Both the position numbers and the translations under genes were made by a program. 60,563 nt of DNA from assembly GCF_020055635.1 (NCBI RefSeq), contig NZ_JAIPUT010000023.1, forward strand, positions 1-60,563, read 5' to 3'. Positions within the stretch are counted from its first letter, which is position 1, and the number at the start of each line of letters is the position of its first letter. Shown piece after piece: positions 1 through 7,548 of the stretch. Source of the DNA: Marivita sp. GTDB taxonomy: Bacteria; Pseudomonadota; Alphaproteobacteria; Rhodobacterales; Rhodobacteraceae. The notes below the pieces were generated by a model. That model worked only from the letters and a program-made list of their open reading frames with translations. It ran no database searches and had not been told where the DNA came from.

Positions 1-465
1 AGGCAGGCGCAGTCCGGCACCAGCATGCGGGCCAGCCGCGACGATGCCGGGCGGGCGCGGTTTCTTGGCTACCACGTGGCCTATTACCAGACAGTGCTGT
101 TCTCGATCTCGGGCCTGCTGGCGGCAAGCGCCGGCCTGTGCTGGGTAATGATCGTGCAATACGTCTCGCCGACCCTGCTTGAGTTGTCGCTCAGCATCTC
201 GGCGGTGATCTGGGCGGCGGTCGGGGGCCGGCTTTCGCTTCTTGGCGCGATCCTCGGCGCCTTCCTGATCAACGGGATGCAAAGCTACCTGGGCGACGAG
301 TTGCAACAGGTCTGGATGCTTGTCCTCGGGGTCATCTTCATTGCGGTCGTGCTGCTCTTGCCCAAGGGGCTCGTGGGGCTGGTGGAAACCATTCTGGGGT
401 CCCTTGCGGCGCGCGGTCGCCCCGCCGCCGAAGACGATGCGGCCACCGAACGGGAGCGTGTGTGA
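1..465 (+). CDS. urtC: Urea ABC transporter permease UrtC (C-terminal part)
   Basis: The gene is cut by the window start; the frame is open from base 1 and gives about 154 residues ending at TGA 463-465. It is an integral membrane permease of the branched-chain amino acid/urea transporter family (LivM type). Hydrophobic segments cover roughly the regions YYQTVLFSISGLLAASAGL, LSISAVIWAAVGGRLSLLGA and VLGVIFIAVVLLLPKGLVG. The last of these is the characteristic C-terminal helix of LivM/UrtC proteins. The stop overlaps the urtD start, and urtD and urtE follow directly, which is the standard urtABCDE order. Assignment to urea rather than branched-chain amino acids rests on the style of UrtD and UrtE and is likely but not proven. 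Confidence 0.85.
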   Translation, partial: RQAQSGTSMRASRDDAGRARFLGYHVAYYQTVLFSISGLLAASAGLCWVMIVQYVSPTLLELSLSISAVIWAAVGGRLSLLGAILGAFLINGMQSYLGDELQQVWMLVLGVIFIAVVLLLPKGLVGLVETILGSLAARGRPAAEDDAATERERV

Positions 466-1211
466 TGAGTATTCTGGAACTCCAGGGCGTCAGCAAGAAG
501 TTCGGCGACTTTCCGGCGGTAAACGAATTCAGCCTGTCGGTCGATCAAGGCGAGCTTCGCTGCCTTCTGGGGCCGAACGGCGCGGGCAAAAGCACCTGCA
601 TGGACCTGATTACCGGGCGGCAGAAAACCAGCGGCGGCAAAGTCTTCTTCAAGGGCGAGGACATCACAGACAATTCCGAGCACAAGATCGTCCGCTCTGG
701 CATCGGCCGGAAATTCCAGGTGCCGGCGGTGTTCCCCCACCTGTCGGTGGAACAGAACCTCGAAGTTGCCTTCGCCAAGGGGCGCGGGCCGTTCGCCGCG
801 ATGGGCGTGTTCCGCCGGACCCTCGGGCATAGCAATCGCTTTGACGAGATCATCGAGATGATCGGCTTGTCCCGCCGGCTCGAAGATCTGGCCGGGCTGC
901 TGTCGCATGGCGAAACCCAGTGGCTGGAAATCGGCATGGTGCTGATGCAGGACCCCGACCTGCTTTTGATGGACGAGCCGACCGCCGGCATGACCGAGCA
1001 GGAAACCCTCAAGACCTCGGAAATCTTCAACCGGCTGAAGGGCTCGCACACCTTGATCGTGGTCGAACACGACATGTCCTTCGTTCGCCAGATCGCGGAT
1101 GTTGTCACGGTCATGCATATGGGGGGCTTCCTCGCCCAGCGCACGATTACCGAGATCGAGGCCAACCCCGAAGTGCGCGATGTCTACCTTGGCGAAGAAG
1201 GGGATCATTGA
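465..1211 (+). CDS. urtD: Urea ABC transporter ATP-binding protein UrtD
   Basis: Cytoplasmic ATPase of a urea importer, about 248 residues. Walker A is GPNGAGKST near residue 38, the Walker B region is DLLLMDEPTAGM, and the switch histidine lies in VVEHDMSFV. The signature loop reads LSHGETQWLEIGMVL instead of LSGGQ; this LSHGxxQWLEIGM form is characteristic of UrtD and separates it from LivG. ATG 465 is preferred to the GTG three bases upstream; either overlaps the urtC stop, so translation is probably coupled. urtE starts one base after its stop. Family and operon position agree. Confidence 0.93.
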   Translation: MSILELQGVSKKFGDFPAVNEFSLSVDQGELRCLLGPNGAGKSTCMDLITGRQKTSGGKVFFKGEDITDNSEHKIVRSGIGRKFQVPAVFPHLSVEQNLEVAFAKGRGPFAAMGVFRRTLGHSNRFDEIIEMIGLSRRLEDLAGLLSHGETQWLEIGMVLMQDPDLLLMDEPTAGMTEQETLKTSEIFNRLKGSHTLIVVEHDMSFVRQIADVVTVMHMGGFLAQRTITEIEANPEVRDVYLGEEGDH

Positions 1212-1212
1212 C

Positions 1213-1908
1213 ATGCTTTCTCTGAACAAGGTCACCTCTTTCTACAGCAAGACACCCATCCTTCAGGACATCTCGCTCAAGGTCGAAGAGGGCAAATGCC
1301 TCTGCGTTCTGGGCCGTAACGGCGTCGGCAAGACGACGTTGATGCAAACGATCATGGGGCTGACCACTCGTGCGACCGGCGAAATACGGATCAACGGCAC
1401 GCCGATGGACGGCTCGATCACCGCCAAGCGGGCGATTGCCGGGCTGGGCTACGTGCCGCAGGGCCGCCGGATATTCGGAAAGTTCACGGTGCGCGAGAAT
1501 ATCAAGCTGGGCACTTTCGCCCGCACCGATGGTAGCGACAAGATCCCCGATCTGTGTCTCGAACTGTTTCCCTATCTGGCGGATAATCTCGACAAGCGGG
1601 CGGGCATGCTCTCGGGCGGGCAGCAACAGCAACTCGCCATCGCCCGGGCGTTGATCACCAAGCCGAAACTCCTGCTTCTGGATGAACCGACCGAAGGCAT
1701 TCAGCCCAACATCATCCAGCAGATCGGTCGGGTTATTGCCCTGCTGCGCGAGCAGGCAGACATGGCCATCGTACTGGTCGAACAGTATTTCAGCTTTGCC
1801 TACGATCTTGGCGACCGCTTCTACGTCCTTGAACGCGGCGCGGTGAAGATCAGCGGGCCAAAGGCCGACCTGGATCGGGACGACCTGCTTGCCGGGGTGT
1901 CAGTCTAG
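1213..1908 (+). CDS. urtE: Urea ABC transporter ATP-binding protein UrtE
   Basis: Second ATPase of the urea importer, 231 residues, related to LivF. Walker A is GRNGVGKTT, the signature is LSGGQQQQLAIARAL, Walker B is LLLLDEPTEGIQPNI and the H-loop region is VLVEQYFSFA. ATG 1213 follows the urtD TGA by one base, so the two ATPases are almost certainly co-translated. The product pairs with UrtD under the UrtBC permeases. The stop TAG shares a CTAG with the stop of the convergent racemase gene, so there is no space for a separate terminator. Confidence 0.93.
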   Translation: MLSLNKVTSFYSKTPILQDISLKVEEGKCLCVLGRNGVGKTTLMQTIMGLTTRATGEIRINGTPMDGSITAKRAIAGLGYVPQGRRIFGKFTVRENIKLGTFARTDGSDKIPDLCLELFPYLADNLDKRAGMLSGGQQQQLAIARALITKPKLLLLDEPTEGIQPNIIQQIGRVIALLREQADMAIVLVEQYFSFAYDLGDRFYVLERGAVKISGPKADLDRDDLLAGVSV

Positions 1909-2618
1909 GCGGTTGCGGCGTGCTCCTGCGCACCGCACGACCGCGCAAAATCGACCGTCGCGGACACGAGCACCTGCAAGGCGTCGACCATCGGCAAGCG
2001 TGTCTCGATGTCATCCGCGAGAAGCGAAAACTCGGTGCAGCACACGCAGATGACATCGGCGCCGTCCGCCTTCATCTGCTCGCAGAGGTCCGACAAGCTA
2101 TGCGCGGCAAACTCCGATGCGCCCTGTGACTTGATCGACCGGATCGTCGCAAGAACACGACCCTGTTCGCGGACGTAAACCGGGCTGAGCCCGGCCTTCG
2201 CCAAGGGTGCCTCGAAAACACCCACCTGCTGTAACGCAGGCGAGCCAAGCAATCCGATCCTGCCCCCCGGGGCGATCCGCGCAGCCTCGGCGCAGGTCAA
2301 TGCGACCATGTCGAGGAACGGCCTGTCCGTCGCGCTTGCCACCTGATCGGCATAGTAATGCGCCGTGTTGCACGGCATGACGAGCGCGTCCGCGCCGGAC
2401 GCGACCAGCCCCTTGGCCATCTGCACCAGCACCGGGCCGGGGTCTTCACCGCCGCCTTCAAGGATCGCCTTGATGCGTGACGGCACCTGCGTGTTGTTGT
2501 CCACCAGCATCGGAATGTGATCGGAATCGTCGCGCGCCTGAACCGCGTCAACGACCTGTTGCATGAAATAGATCGTGGCTTCCGGCCCCATGCCGCCAAG
2601 GACACCTATTTTCCGCAT
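1905..2618 (-). CDS. Aspartate/glutamate racemase family protein
   Basis: 237 residues, cofactor-independent Asp/Glu racemase superfamily (aspartate racemase subgroup). It opens with the GVLGGMGPEAT glycine motif. The two catalytic cysteines are in MPCNTAH (Cys83) and CVCCTEF (Cys193/194), and the ADALVMPCNTAH and GLLGSPA motifs match the fold. Expected chemistry is deprotonation/reprotonation of a small acidic or sulfonated amino acid in the cytoplasm. The start overlaps the stop of the upstream aminotransferase as ATGA, so it is the last gene of a three-gene operon with the PLP lyase at 3828-4853. The true substrate is unknown; aspartate, glutamate and cysteate-like acids are candidates. 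Confidence 0.82.
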   Translation of the reverse strand: MRKIGVLGGMGPEATIYFMQQVVDAVQARDDSDHIPMLVDNNTQVPSRIKAILEGGGEDPGPVLVQMAKGLVASGADALVMPCNTAHYYADQVASATDRPFLDMVALTCAEAARIAPGGRIGLLGSPALQQVGVFEAPLAKAGLSPVYVREQGRVLATIRSIKSQGASEFAAHSLSDLCEQMKADGADVICVCCTEFSLLADDIETRLPMVDALQVLVSATVDFARSCGAQEHAATA

Positions 2619-3820
2619 CAGGCTGCTCCTTTTTGCAGGGCGTTCCGTACCACATGCACGATGATGTCCGCCACATGGCCGCAGTCATCCAGGCTGAACG
2701 TCAGTGGAATGCGCATGTCCAGCAGGCCAGCCAGAACGGCATCCGTCCGGGGCAGGTCCTGCGGCGCCACAAAGCGCCAGCTTTGATGGTTCGAGGTGAA
2801 GCCAACCGGACTGTCCGCGCCGAACCACTTGAGTTCGACGCCCAATGTCCTGGCCCCTGCCACCACCTGTTGCACGGCCTCGGCACCCGCATCCGGCATC
2901 AGGAACTGAAAGGACGATCCGACATAGCGTTCCTGTTCGGGCCGGTTCGGAACATAGACACCAGCCACCCCGCGCAGACGGTCCGCCACAAGGTCATGCC
3001 GCGCATTCCAGCGGTCGATATTCGTCTCTAAACCGCCCAATTGGGTCAAAAGGATGGATGCCCGCAAGTTGTCCATCCGTCCCGACATGTTCGGCGTATC
3101 GAGCCGGATATCGGTGAACATTTCGGGCGGCGGCGCGGCCCCGTGACGGTCATACAGCATGTAGGATCCCGAAAGCATGATCGCCCGCGCCATGAATTCC
3201 GGATCGTCGGAGGTCAGCAAACCGCCTTCGCCGCTGTTCATGTGCTTGTAGGTCTGGGTCGAGAAACACCCGGCAGTCCCGAAACTGCCCGATCTGGTCC
3301 CGTTCCAGGACGCCCCCATCGTGTGCGCGCAATCCTCGATCAGCGGCACACCGTGGCGATCCAGCACGGCCATAAGGGCATCCATGTCACACAGATGCCC
3401 CCGCATGTTGGACAAGAGCAGCACCTTTGGCGCGGTTGCGGTGATCTTCGCCTCGAGGTCATCAAGGTCGAGCACCAGGTCTGGCGTGATCTCGACCAGC
3501 ACCGCATCGGCACCAACGGCGGCAATCGCCCCCGGCACCGGAGCAAGGGTGAAGCCGTTGGTCAGAACCGTGTCACCAGCCCCGACGCCAAGCGCCCGCA
3601 AACCCGTCGCCATCGCGTAGCCACCAGAGGTACAGGCAAGGCAATATTTGGACCCCTGATAGGCGGCATAGGCCTTTTCAAGCTCGGCCACCGGACCGAG
3701 TTCGGTGCCAACCGTGTTGTAGCGATGCAGCCGTCCACTGCGCAAAACCGCGACAGCCGCCTCTATCGCGTCATCCGCGATCGGCTCCTGCTGGGTAAAG
3801 CTGCCGGTGAAAGGCTGCAT
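2618..3820 (-). CDS. DegT/DnrJ/EryC1-type PLP-dependent aminotransferase
   Basis: 400 residues from the start MQPFTGSF; an in-frame ATG 72 bases upstream would run into the lyase gene and lacks family-like sequence. Fold type I sugar-aminotransferase-like family. The PLP lysine is expected at Lys192 in TQTYKHMNSGEGG, the cofactor Asp is in LIEDCAHTMG and the substrate region in NMSGRMDN. The family usually aminates keto sugars for surface glycans or antibiotics, yet no sugar gene lies nearby. The gene is sandwiched between a cysteate/D-cysteine lyase (gap of about 7 bases) and a racemase (ATGA overlap), so it may act on amino acids or keto acids. Function beyond the fold is not established. 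Confidence 0.8.
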   Translation of the reverse strand: MQPFTGSFTQQEPIADDAIEAAVAVLRSGRLHRYNTVGTELGPVAELEKAYAAYQGSKYCLACTSGGYAMATGLRALGVGAGDTVLTNGFTLAPVPGAIAAVGADAVLVEITPDLVLDLDDLEAKITATAPKVLLLSNMRGHLCDMDALMAVLDRHGVPLIEDCAHTMGASWNGTRSGSFGTAGCFSTQTYKHMNSGEGGLLTSDDPEFMARAIMLSGSYMLYDRHGAAPPPEMFTDIRLDTPNMSGRMDNLRASILLTQLGGLETNIDRWNARHDLVADRLRGVAGVYVPNRPEQERYVGSSFQFLMPDAGAEAVQQVVAGARTLGVELKWFGADSPVGFTSNHQSWRFVAPQDLPRTDAVLAGLLDMRIPLTFSLDDCGHVADIIVHVVRNALQKGAA

Positions 3821-3827
3821 CAGGCGA

Positions 3828-4853
3828 TCACTCCGCCGCCATGGTCGGCGCGTCATAATCGAACGCCGCCGTGTATCCGAACAGCGCCACACCGCCGCCG
3901 GTGTGGATGAACACGATGTTCTCGTCGCCCTCGAACGCGCCCTTGCGGATCAGGTCGATCAGCCCAGCCGCACCTTTGCCGGAATAGACCGGATCGAGCA
4001 GGACGCCTTCGAGACGCGCGAACATTTCGATCGCGGCCAGACCGTCCTTCGTCGGGATTCCGTACCCGTCGCCAACGTAATCGGTGTTCGCGTCCACATC
4101 TTCGCGCGCCACAACGCCGGGGCACCCCAGCTTGTCGGCGGTCTTGACCGCAAGGTTGTAGACATTCTCTTCCTGCTTGGCCTTAGGCGCCCGCACACCA
4201 ATGCCCAGCAGCGGGATATTCGCGTTGATCGCCTTGAGACCCACGATCAGACCTGCCTGCGTGCCCGCGCTGCCCGTGGCATGCACGATACGGTCGATCT
4301 TGAGACCCATGGCGTTGGCCTGAGTCACCAGCTCCATCGCGGCATTGGCGTATCCCAGCGCGCCAGTCGGGTTCGACCCCCCGCCGGGAATGGTGTAGAC
4401 ATTGCGCCCGCCGGCGCGGAACTTGTCTGCCACCGTTTCCATCTCGGCATTCATGTCGAGCCCGGACCCCGGACGCTTTTCCGCCGTGGCACCGTGCAGG
4501 AAATCAAGAAACACGTTCCCATTGAGATTGTAGTTCGGATCGTTCGACCCGGTGCGGTCTTCCAGAAGGATGTGGCAATCCATGCCCAGCTTCGCCGCAC
4601 AGGCCGCCGTCTGGCGCGCGTGGTTGGATTGCGTGGCCCCTTGGGTGATGACAAGGTCAGCCCCCTGCGCCTGCGCCTCGGCCATCAGGAATTCAAGCTT
4701 GCGCGTCTTGTTGCCGCCGGTCGACATGCCGGTGCAGTCATCGCGCTTGATCCAGATGCGCGGCCCGCCCAGTTCCTTTGAAAGCCGATCCATCGGCTCC
4801 AGCGCGGTTGGCAGATGGGCAAGGTGGACACGCGGGTAACGGGAAAAATGCAT
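3828..4853 (-). CDS. cuyA: L-cysteate sulfo-lyase / D-cysteine desulfhydrase family PLP enzyme
   Basis: 341 residues from MHFSRYPR, fold type II PLP enzyme of the D-cysteine desulfhydrase/ACC deaminase family. The PLP lysine is in [13 protein letters not shown] (Lys49). The phosphate loop is probably the [10 protein letters not shown] segment, and DPVYSGKG lies near the C-terminus. The best-known roseobacter member of this length and start is CuyA, which splits L-cysteate to pyruvate, ammonium and sulfite. DcyD (D-cysteine to pyruvate, sulfide and ammonium) is nearly as similar and cannot be excluded. No sulfite exporter CuyZ and no Lrp-type CuyR are adjacent; instead a LysR gene diverges from it and a racemase lies in the same operon. 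The symbol is therefore tentative. Confidence 0.72.
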   Translation of the reverse strand: MHFSRYPRVHLAHLPTALEPMDRLSKELGGPRIWIKRDDCTGMSTGGNKTRKLEFLMAEAQAQGADLVITQGATQSNHARQTAACAAKLGMDCHILLEDRTGSNDPNYNLNGNVFLDFLHGATAEKRPGSGLDMNAEMETVADKFRAGGRNVYTIPGGGSNPTGALGYANAAMELVTQANAMGLKIDRIVHATGSAGTQAGLIVGLKAINANIPLLGIGVRAPKAKQEENVYNLAVKTADKLGCPGVVAREDVDANTDYVGDGYGIPTKDGLAAIEMFARLEGVLLDPVYSGKGAAGLIDLIRKGAFEGDENIVFIHTGGGVALFGYTAAFDYDAPTMAAE

Positions 4854-4889
4854 CGGACGTCCTTTCAGGTGATTTGACGCATCAGTTCT

Positions 4890-4943
4890 GCATGTTGCAT
4901 GCCTCGTCAAATAGAAAAACCGGCGTTATTATGCGTAACATGC
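4890..4943. promoter_or_regulatory. Inverted repeat in the lyase/LysR divergent promoter
   Basis: GCATGTTGC at 4890-4898 recurs as its reverse complement with one change (GTAACATGC) at 4935-4943. The arm centres are 45 bp apart, inside the 105-bp gap between the divergent starts at 4853 and 4959. Two dyad-related half-sites in a shared promoter are what LysR-type regulators use, and the adjacent gene encodes one. The region is also AT-richer than the flanks. The operator role is inferred. Confidence 0.5.
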
Positions 4944-4958
4944 ATAAAGAGACCTTCA

Positions 4959-5861
4959 ATGCGGATTGACTGGATCGACGATCTCGTGGCCCTGCTCGAC
5001 AGCGGCGGCGTTGCGGATGCTGCGCGCCTGCGCAACGTAACACAACCCGCCTTTTCCCGCCGCATCAAAGTTCTGGAGGACGTGCTCGGGATCAAGGTCA
5101 TCGACCGCAGTGTAAAGCCAAGCGGCCCCTCGCGCATCCTGCGCGACCGCGAAACCGAATTGCGCAAACTGGCCTCGGATCAACGGCTTCTGCTGGCCGA
5201 CATGCGTCAGGACCAGTTGTCAGGCGGGCGGCCGCTCGTGATTGCAAGCCAACATGCAATCACGACGTCGATGGGACCGCAGATCATCACGAAGATCGCA
5301 GAACCCAGCCGGACGCATATCCGCCTGCGTTCCGCCAATCGCGACGAATGCGAAACCTTGCTGATCCGCAGACAGGCGGAGATTTCGCTGACCTACCGGA
5401 TCACGTCCGAACCGGTAGCAGAACTGCCGTCTTTCCTGACCGAAACCGTCATCGGATCGGAAACCCTGATTCCGGTTTGCGGAACCCGGGCCGCTCAGAC
5501 CATTCTGGATGAAGTCGAACTCGGCAACTTGCAGATCATCGGCTACCCGGCCGACGTGTTTCTCGGCGCGGCCGTCAGGCGCCACATTCTGCCCGAGCTG
5601 TCCGCAAGATGCAGCATCAACGTCATCACCGAAACCGGCCTGTCCACGGCGGCCCTGCAACTCGCTCAATCGGGCCTCGGGGTCGCGTGGGTACCCAGGG
5701 CGCTGGCTGCTCCGGCCTTGGCCCGGAGAGACCTCGCGGATCTGTCAAATCAGCTGGGCGCCGTCGGCATGACCATGGTGGCGCAGCGATGGAGCAAATC
5801 CACCGACCCCGCAACAACGGACGCGTGGCACAGATTGACAAGCGTTGCGCAACAAGACTGA
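4959..5861 (+). CDS. LysR-family transcriptional regulator
   Basis: 300 residues from MRIDWIDDLVALL; an alternative ATG 60 bases upstream would add a poorly conserved tail crossing the putative operator. The N-terminal winged helix-turn-helix covers about residues 1-60 (AARLRNVTQPAFSRRIKVLE). A PBP2-like effector domain runs from about 90 to the end (PLVIASQHAIT start, GLGVAWVPRAL near the C-terminus). It is transcribed divergently from the lyase-aminotransferase-racemase operon and is the obvious candidate regulator of it, presumably sensing a substrate or intermediate. The inverted repeat at 4890-4943 lies between them. Effector unknown. Confidence 0.88.
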   Translation: MRIDWIDDLVALLDSGGVADAARLRNVTQPAFSRRIKVLEDVLGIKVIDRSVKPSGPSRILRDRETELRKLASDQRLLLADMRQDQLSGGRPLVIASQHAITTSMGPQIITKIAEPSRTHIRLRSANRDECETLLIRRQAEISLTYRITSEPVAELPSFLTETVIGSETLIPVCGTRAAQTILDEVELGNLQIIGYPADVFLGAAVRRHILPELSARCSINVITETGLSTAALQLAQSGLGVAWVPRALAAPALARRDLADLSNQLGAVGMTMVAQRWSKSTDPATTDAWHRLTSVAQQD

Positions 5862-5868
5862 GGAAAAC

Positions 5869-5944
5869 TGGTGCCGCTGAAGGGACTCGAACCCCCGACC
5901 CCATCATTACGAATGACGTGCTCTACCAGCTGAGCTACAGCGGC
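5869..5944 (-). tRNA. tRNA-Thr (anticodon CGU)
   Basis: 76 nt on the minus strand. The acceptor arms are GCCGCTG and CAGCGGC, the D arm is GCTC/GAGC, and the T loop is TTCGAGT. The seven-base anticodon loop TTCGTAA holds CGT, which reads ACG threonine codons. CCA is encoded at the 3' end (5869-5871 on the plus strand as TGG). The 5' end overlaps the right arm of a 10-bp hairpin (5942-5978) between it and the hemY-like gene on the same strand. Confidence 0.95.
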
Positions 5945-5978
5945 CATTCCCGGTGAGGATATATCCCGGGGAATGGCC
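5942..5978 (-). terminator. Hairpin between hemY-like gene and tRNA-Thr
   Basis: Perfect 10-bp arms GGCCATTCCC (5942-5951) and GGGAATGGCC (5969-5978) with a 17-base loop. On the minus strand it follows the HemY-like stop (6014) and ends inside the first bases of the tRNA. There is no T-run. It could end the hem message, form the tRNA 5' leader for RNase P processing, or both. Confidence 0.5.
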
Positions 5979-6013
5979 GGGCTGTTAGCACCGGAATCGC
6001 GCCGAGGAAAGAG

Positions 6014-7537
6014 CTATTTGACCTTTTCAGGCTCGGATTCGGATGTGCTCGCCCCGTCGTTCTGTTCGCTTTTTCCCTCGGCTACGGTTTCCTCGGCCGG
6101 TGACGGAACCGGATCGGGCTCCACGATTTCGGCCTCTTCCGTAGCAGTCGAGGTGTCTTCGCGCGACCCGACGAGCAGAGGCAGCATTTCGGCCCCAGCC
6201 GGCAGAACGGTTTCGCTCTGGGGAGGCGAGGTCCAGCTCAGGGTATCGAAGCTCTCGCAATTGTTGCAGACGGGGGTCCATTCGCTGTGGATCGTCTTGC
6301 AGTTCTCGCACACCCATTGCGGACCACGCGGCGCCGTAATCGCACGTGCCAGCCATCCACGCACCACCGCGTCAGAGGCACCTTCGCCGCGCTCGATGGC
6401 TGCGGCAATGGCGAGAACCCGCGTATCGGGCTGGGACTCTGCCAGATCACCAAGCGACCGGCGCGCTTCGGGAAAGTCTTCCGCGGCGAGGTTGAGCTCG
6501 GCCAGAAGCAGCTTGGTTTCGCGATGCTCGGGCCGCAGGACGGTCAACTGCCGGAACCGCTTGAGCCGCGCCCCTGCGGTTTCGTTCGGTTCGATTTCGG
6601 CAAAGGCGGCGGCCAGGTCGGGATGGGGCTGGGCCTGCCATGCCTTCTTGAGGATGCGCACCGCATATTTCGGCCGTCCCTGCGCGATATGGCTCCTGGC
6701 TGCCATCGCGGCTGCGGGGATCAGATCGGGAGACGACTTGTTGGCCGCGATCGCCGCTTCCTGAGCCTCGATGGTCTTGCCTTCGTCCAAGACACCTTTC
6801 GCCTCGGACAGCGCCAGCACCGCATCACGCCGCTTGTGCACGTCCCGCGGCAAAGCGCCGTGCTTGAGCTTGGCATTCAACGTCTTGCGCGCGCCGGACC
6901 AGTCGGCATTCCGGGCCTGAAGGCGCAGCAATGTGTCCTGCACCTCTTCATGCTTGGGCTTGAGCGCAAAGGCTCGCTCGGCCAGTTTCAGGGCGGTTTG
7001 CGTATCGCCCGCGTCGAGTTTCTGCTTCATCAGGCCGCGCACCCCGACAAATCGTGTGGTGTCGTTCTGAACGAGCCGCTTGTAAACCTCTTCCGCCTTC
7101 TTTCGGTCGCCGGTCATTTCGGCCGCCTGTGCGGTGATCAGATCGGTCAGTTCGGGCTTGTGCAGGTATTTCTCGGCCTTGGTCGCTTTGGCCATCGCCA
7201 GCCGGCCTTCGCCCGAGGCAAGCGCCATGAGGCCCTCGCTCAGCGCCTGGAATCCCTTGCGTTCGCGATTGCGGTCAAAGTAGCGCGAAATCGCGGTCTC
7301 GTCGCCATTGATGAACTTCAGCGTCGCGATCAGCAGCGTGAACAGCTTGAGGAAAATCCAGACGGCCAGGATCGCCACCAGGGCGGCAATAACGGACTGA
7401 AGCGGTCCCAGCGTGAATTCGGTGCCACCTGCGGTGATCTGGATTCCGCCGCTGCTTTCCAAAAGGAATCCGGCCCCAAGCGTCAAGGCAGCGACGATGA
7501 CAACAAAAAGTACGATCTTGAAAAGAGACCAAAGCAT
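6014..7537 (-). CDS. hemY: HemY-like membrane TPR protein with C-terminal zinc ribbon
   Basis: 507 residues. Two hydrophobic segments (about 5-26 and 46-70) anchor it in the inner membrane and form the HemY N-terminal module. A TPR-rich helical domain follows (about 90-390), for example the GDTQTALKLAERAFALKPKH repeat. Near the end a CxxC-x10-CxxC ribbon (Cys410, 413, 424, 427) with Trp between the pairs resembles the rubredoxin-like tail of the lipopolysaccharide regulator LapB. An acidic, low-complexity tail of about 80 residues ends the protein. HemY of this type is not the protoporphyrinogen oxidase of the same name; its role in late tetrapyrrole synthesis is unclear. It lies 11 bp downstream of mic60 and shares the hemD transcript. 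Confidence 0.82.
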   Translation of the reverse strand: MLWSLFKIVLFVVIVAALTLGAGFLLESSGGIQITAGGTEFTLGPLQSVIAALVAILAVWIFLKLFTLLIATLKFINGDETAISRYFDRNRERKGFQALSEGLMALASGEGRLAMAKATKAEKYLHKPELTDLITAQAAEMTGDRKKAEEVYKRLVQNDTTRFVGVRGLMKQKLDAGDTQTALKLAERAFALKPKHEEVQDTLLRLQARNADWSGARKTLNAKLKHGALPRDVHKRRDAVLALSEAKGVLDEGKTIEAQEAAIAANKSSPDLIPAAAMAARSHIAQGRPKYAVRILKKAWQAQPHPDLAAAFAEIEPNETAGARLKRFRQLTVLRPEHRETKLLLAELNLAAEDFPEARRSLGDLAESQPDTRVLAIAAAIERGEGASDAVVRGWLARAITAPRGPQWVCENCKTIHSEWTPVCNNCESFDTLSWTSPPQSETVLPAGAEMLPLLVGSREDTSTATEEAEIVEPDPVPSPAEETVAEGKSEQNDGASTSESEPEKVK

Positions 7538-7548
7538 CGGACGCCCCC

